Assembly: GCA_958296035.1 (NCBI GenBank)
Contig: OY282431.1
Span: 3,208,037-3,272,036, forward strand
Length of the DNA: 64,000 nt
Origin: Paracoccaceae bacterium
Lineage (GTDB): Bacteria > Pseudomonadota > Alphaproteobacteria > Rhodobacterales > Rhodobacteraceae
Direction: 5' to 3'
Part shown: positions 61,736 to 64,000 of the stretch, in pieces
Layout of the letters: each line of letters begins with the position of its first letter
Position numbering within the stretch: the stretch's first letter is position 1
Program-made: the position numbers and the translations under genes
Notes under the pieces: model-generated
The model's database searches: none
The model's input: only the letters and a program-made list of their open reading frames with translations
Told to the model about the DNA's origin: nothing

Positions 61736-64000
61736 CTACCCGGCCTCCGCGTCGGATTCGGCGGCTTGCTGTTCTCGCAGTTCGAGTTCGCGGGCCCGCC
61801 GTTTTTCGGTCATGATGCGATTGAGATCGGAGGCCTCGCGGAGAAGGCCCGGTTGCCGAGTGACATTGCCGCCCTCGATGCCAATGTCGGAAAGCAGATT
61901 GTCTACCATCGGAGCCTGGACACGATACCGCAATGCCGAGTTTATGACCTCGTCGGTCGGGCTGGTCTCCTTGCCTTCGCCGCCACTTCCGGACCCGTCG
62001 TTGCTCAGTTGAACAATCTTGATGTCGTTGATTTTTTCGAGTGGCTTGACCGAAGCAGCGACAATCCCTTCGACATGTTCAAGCAGCTTGCGTCTGAACA
62101 ACGAGAACCTCGCCTCGTCTGTCAGGATGTTCTCCGCTTCGTTCATGAGGCGCTGTGCTTCCGCCTCGACAGCCGCTCGTACCTGCCGGGCGCGTGCGGC
62201 AAGACGGGCCTCTTCGGCGTCTTTTCTTGCCTTTTCGAGATCGACAACGGTCTGGCGAGAAGCCATTTCTCGTTGGCGCGCCGTCGCCACCTTCTCTTCG
62301 GCCTCGACCGCTTCGGCACGTGCCGAATCTGCCCGGATGGCCGCGGCGCTCTGTTCCAGCGATTTGCCGTAAACCGAAATGGCCTTCTCCATCGCCGCTT
62401 CCTCGACCTCGCGCTCGCGGTCGATCTCCAGCTTGCGACGCTTGACCTGGTGCGAGATGCGCACATCGTCCAGCCCGAGTTCGGACGAGATGCGTGCCCT
62501 TTCGACATCTTCCTGGCTGGCGATTTCAGCTGACCGGACGGCCTTCACTCTTGCTATCTCGAATTCCTCGAGAACCTGCCGTCGTGCCAGCCTGGCTTTT
62601 TCTACCTCGCGCTCGGCATCAACCTTGTCGACGTCAACCTTCCTGTCCTTCTCGATACGCGCCTGGTCAATCGCCGCGTCGGCAGAAATCTGTGCTGCAT
62701 CGATTTCCTTGTTGCGGGAAATCTCCTGGTTCCTGATCATCTGGTCGCGGGCAATGCGTTCGCTGGCGGTCATGGCCTCGGTAGCAATGCGTTGTTCTTC
62801 GACGGCGCGACGCGAGGCGATTTCAGCGCTTTCAATGGTTTCGTTGCGCTCGATCTCGCGGGCACGCAGTGCCTGTTCCCTCGAGATCTCGGCCACGCGA
62901 ATTGCCTGCTCCTCGGCAATTCGTGCTTCGCGAACTGCTTCCTCGACACCTATGTTCTTCAACTCAAGGATTCGCTGCCTTTCAAGCTCCAGCTCCCGCG
63001 TTTGGCGCTCGGCGGCAATCCGCTCGGCATTGAGCATCTTCTGGCGCGCGATGCGGGCAATCTCCACGGCCCGCTGCAGTTCGATTTCGGCCTCGTCAAG
63101 AACCGACTGTCGCTGTATCTCAAGGGTGCGGGTTTCCTGTTCCGAGAGGATGCGGTCGGCGCTGACCTTGGTTTCCTGTTCGATACGCAGTCTCTCGGCG
63201 GCCTCCCGAGACGCAATTTCGGCTTTCTCGACAGTCAGGTCCCTTTCGACCTCTAGCGTGCGGGTTTCCTGTTCGAGCGCAATGCGTGCCTCGGTCACCG
63301 CCTTCTCCTGGGCAATTCGCGCTCGTTCGACCATCTCCCGGGAGACAATTTCCGACTCGTCCACAGACCGCTGGCTTTCGATTTCCTGTTGTCTGGTGGC
63401 ACTTTCGGAGGTGATGCGAGCCTGCGAAATCTGCTGTTCGTTATCAATTCTGGCTGTTTCGACTTCCTCGCGAGATTGCAGCACCGCCTGTTCGGCTTCC
63501 TTCTCCCTGGCAGCCCGCTCACTTGCCACTTCGGCTCGTTGCTGTGCCCGGCGGAATTCAATCTCGCGCTGCTGCTCAAGTCGAGCCTGTTCCGACTGTT
63601 TTTCGATTTCCAGTGACGATCGTTCGGCCTCAAGATTGCGTTCGCGAATACGAATCATCGTATCCTGCTCGATCTCGTTGCGAATTCGACGGCGTTCCTC
63701 AATGGCCCGGATGACCGTGGTCAGGCCCTCGGCATCAAAGCGGTTGGAAGGGTTGAAGTATTCGATCTCGGTCTGATCAATGTCGGTGATTGATACACTC
63801 TCGAGTTCGAGGCCATTCTTGTTGAGGCCGTTCTGGGCGGCGATCAGGACCTTCTCGACATAGACGTCGCGATTCTCGTGAAGTTCCTCCATGGCCATTG
63901 TCGAGGCAACCGTGCGCAGTGCCGACACAAACTTGCCTTCCAGAAGGGCATGAATGCGCTCCGGTTCGAGTGTACGCCTCCCCAGGGTCGAGGCCGCCAG
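61736..64000 (-). CDS. Flotillin-family protein, partial (5' end beyond the window)
   Basis: At least 754 residues; the start lies right of the window. The first visible residues (TLGRRTLEPERIHALLEGKF, then VASTMAMEELHENRDVYVEKV) are the end of a SPFH/band-7 domain. EIEYFNPSNRFDAEGLTTVI follows, then a very long Glu/Arg/Ala coiled coil containing seven regular 44-residue repeats, then a flotillin-like C-terminal segment (AISVYGKSLEQSAAAIRADSARAEA, KKLLEHVEGIV-like FRRKLLEHVEG) and the tail VQAPMVDNLLSDIGIEG. Flotillins build membrane microdomain scaffolds. It is the most upstream visible gene of the hydroxylase operon and coupled to the SRPBCC genes, so it may organise the enzyme at the membrane (inference). 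Confidence 0.9.
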   Translation of the reverse strand: MAASTLGRRTLEPERIHALLEGKFVSALRTVASTMAMEELHENRDVYVEKVLIAAQNGLNKNGLELESVSITDIDQTEIEYFNPSNRFDAEGLTTVIRAIEERRRIRNEIEQDTMIRIRERNLEAERSSLEIEKQSEQARLEQQREIEFRRAQQRAEVASERAAREKEAEQAVLQSREEVETARIDNEQQISQARITSESATRQQEIESQRSVDESEIVSREMVERARIAQEKAVTEARIALEQETRTLEVERDLTVEKAEIASREAAERLRIEQETKVSADRILSEQETRTLEIQRQSVLDEAEIELQRAVEIARIARQKMLNAERIAAERQTRELELERQRILELKNIGVEEAVREARIAEEQAIRVAEISREQALRAREIERNETIESAEIASRRAVEEQRIATEAMTASERIARDQMIRNQEISRNKEIDAAQISADAAIDQARIEKDRKVDVDKVDAEREVEKARLARRQVLEEFEIARVKAVRSAEIASQEDVERARISSELGLDDVRISHQVKRRKLEIDREREVEEAAMEKAISVYGKSLEQSAAAIRADSARAEAVEAEEKVATARQREMASRQTVVDLEKARKDAEEARLAARARQVRAAVEAEAQRLMNEAENILTDEARFSLFRRKLLEHVEGIVAASVKPLEKINDIKIVQLSNDGSGSGGEGKETSPTDEVINSALRYRVQAPMVDNLLSDIGIEGGNVTRQPGLLREASDLNRIMTEKRRARELELREQQAAESDAEAG
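62483..63406 (-). repeat. Seven 132-bp / 44-residue repeats in the flotillin coiled coil
   Basis: Counting from the GTG codon at 63928, repeats begin at residues 175, 219, 263, 307, 351, 395 and 439, exactly 44 apart (four hendecads). Aligned starts read ESATRQQEIES, EQETRTLEVER, EQETRTLEIQR, ERQTRELELER, EQALRAREIER, DQMIRNQEISR and EREVEKARLAR. The second to fourth are the most alike. Confidence 0.75.

Noticed and set aside
62379-63776. A 465-codon plus-strand frame, very Ser/Arg-rich
   Set aside because: Exact antisense of the flotillin repeats. Its composition (Ser, Arg, Ile runs) is the reverse complement of Glu/Arg/Ala coiled-coil codons.

Overview
The window reads as chromosomal DNA of an alphaproteobacterium. 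The grounds are the block ruvC-ruvA-ruvB-ybgC followed by tolQ-tolR-tolA-tolB-pal-cpoB-tilS-ftsH, a frc-type fructose ABC transporter with its own kinase, acetoacetate-CoA ligase, folD, and an operon built around an xanthine-dehydrogenase-type molybdenum hydroxylase with CoxD/CoxE-like and SRPBCC (CoxG-like) partners. Core genes are dense and often overlap by a few bases. They alternate with short accessory strips full of decayed insertion sequences and truncated genes.

Layout. 0.3-5 kb: a truncated GspL-like gene, an FAD-linked 2-hydroxyacid (D-lactate type) dehydrogenase, metY and rlmB. 5-7.9 kb: a gene graveyard with two copies of a small membrane/coiled-coil gene (one frameshifted), a PHP-domain fragment and a dead transposase, ending at tRNA-Tyr. 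8-11.6 kb: acetoacetate-CoA ligase, folD, a MOSC protein. 12-22.5 kb: two tandem ftsH genes, tilS and the whole Tol-Pal operon, all on the minus strand. 23-30.5 kb: a fructoside uptake and use cassette (permease, ATPase, ROK regulator, P-loop kinase, PfkB kinase, GH32 enzyme, binding protein). It sits between tolQ and ybgC, which are normally neighbours. 30.8-32.4 kb: a NYN-domain fragment, small coiled-coil genes and an IS21 scrap. 32.4-35 kb: ybgC, ruvB, ruvA, ruvC.

35.9-39 kb (plus strand): a YHS protein, a SAF-domain oxidoreductase and a PfkB sugar kinase. 39.2-42.7 kb: IS66 remnant, a two-gene YwgA-like + HD-domain (SAMHD1/YwfO-like) module with an AT-rich promoter, then an IS1380 remnant. 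43-44.7 kb: an SDR + fumarylacetoacetase-family pair expected to complete non-phosphorylating deoxy-sugar breakdown. 45.6-49.3 kb: acyltransferase-3 protein, another IS1380 scrap, a dead TnpB, a DUF2062 protein. 49.5-50.5 kb: a nucleoside-deoxyribosyltransferase-like gene broken by an in-frame stop.

51-64 kb: one long minus-strand operon. It begins with a flotillin that runs off the right edge, then two SRPBCC proteins, FAD, [2Fe-2S] and molybdopterin subunits of the hydroxylase (the last one frameshifted), MoxR ATPase, VWA protein, amidohydrolase, metallo-beta-lactamase-fold lactonase and a gluconolactonase/cysteine-hydrolase fusion. The most notable items are the tandem FtsH paralogue without a periplasmic domain, the HD/YwgA island, the cassette splitting ybgC from tolQ, the flotillin with regular 44-residue repeats, and the fusion enzyme whose hydrolase half has lost its catalytic cysteine.
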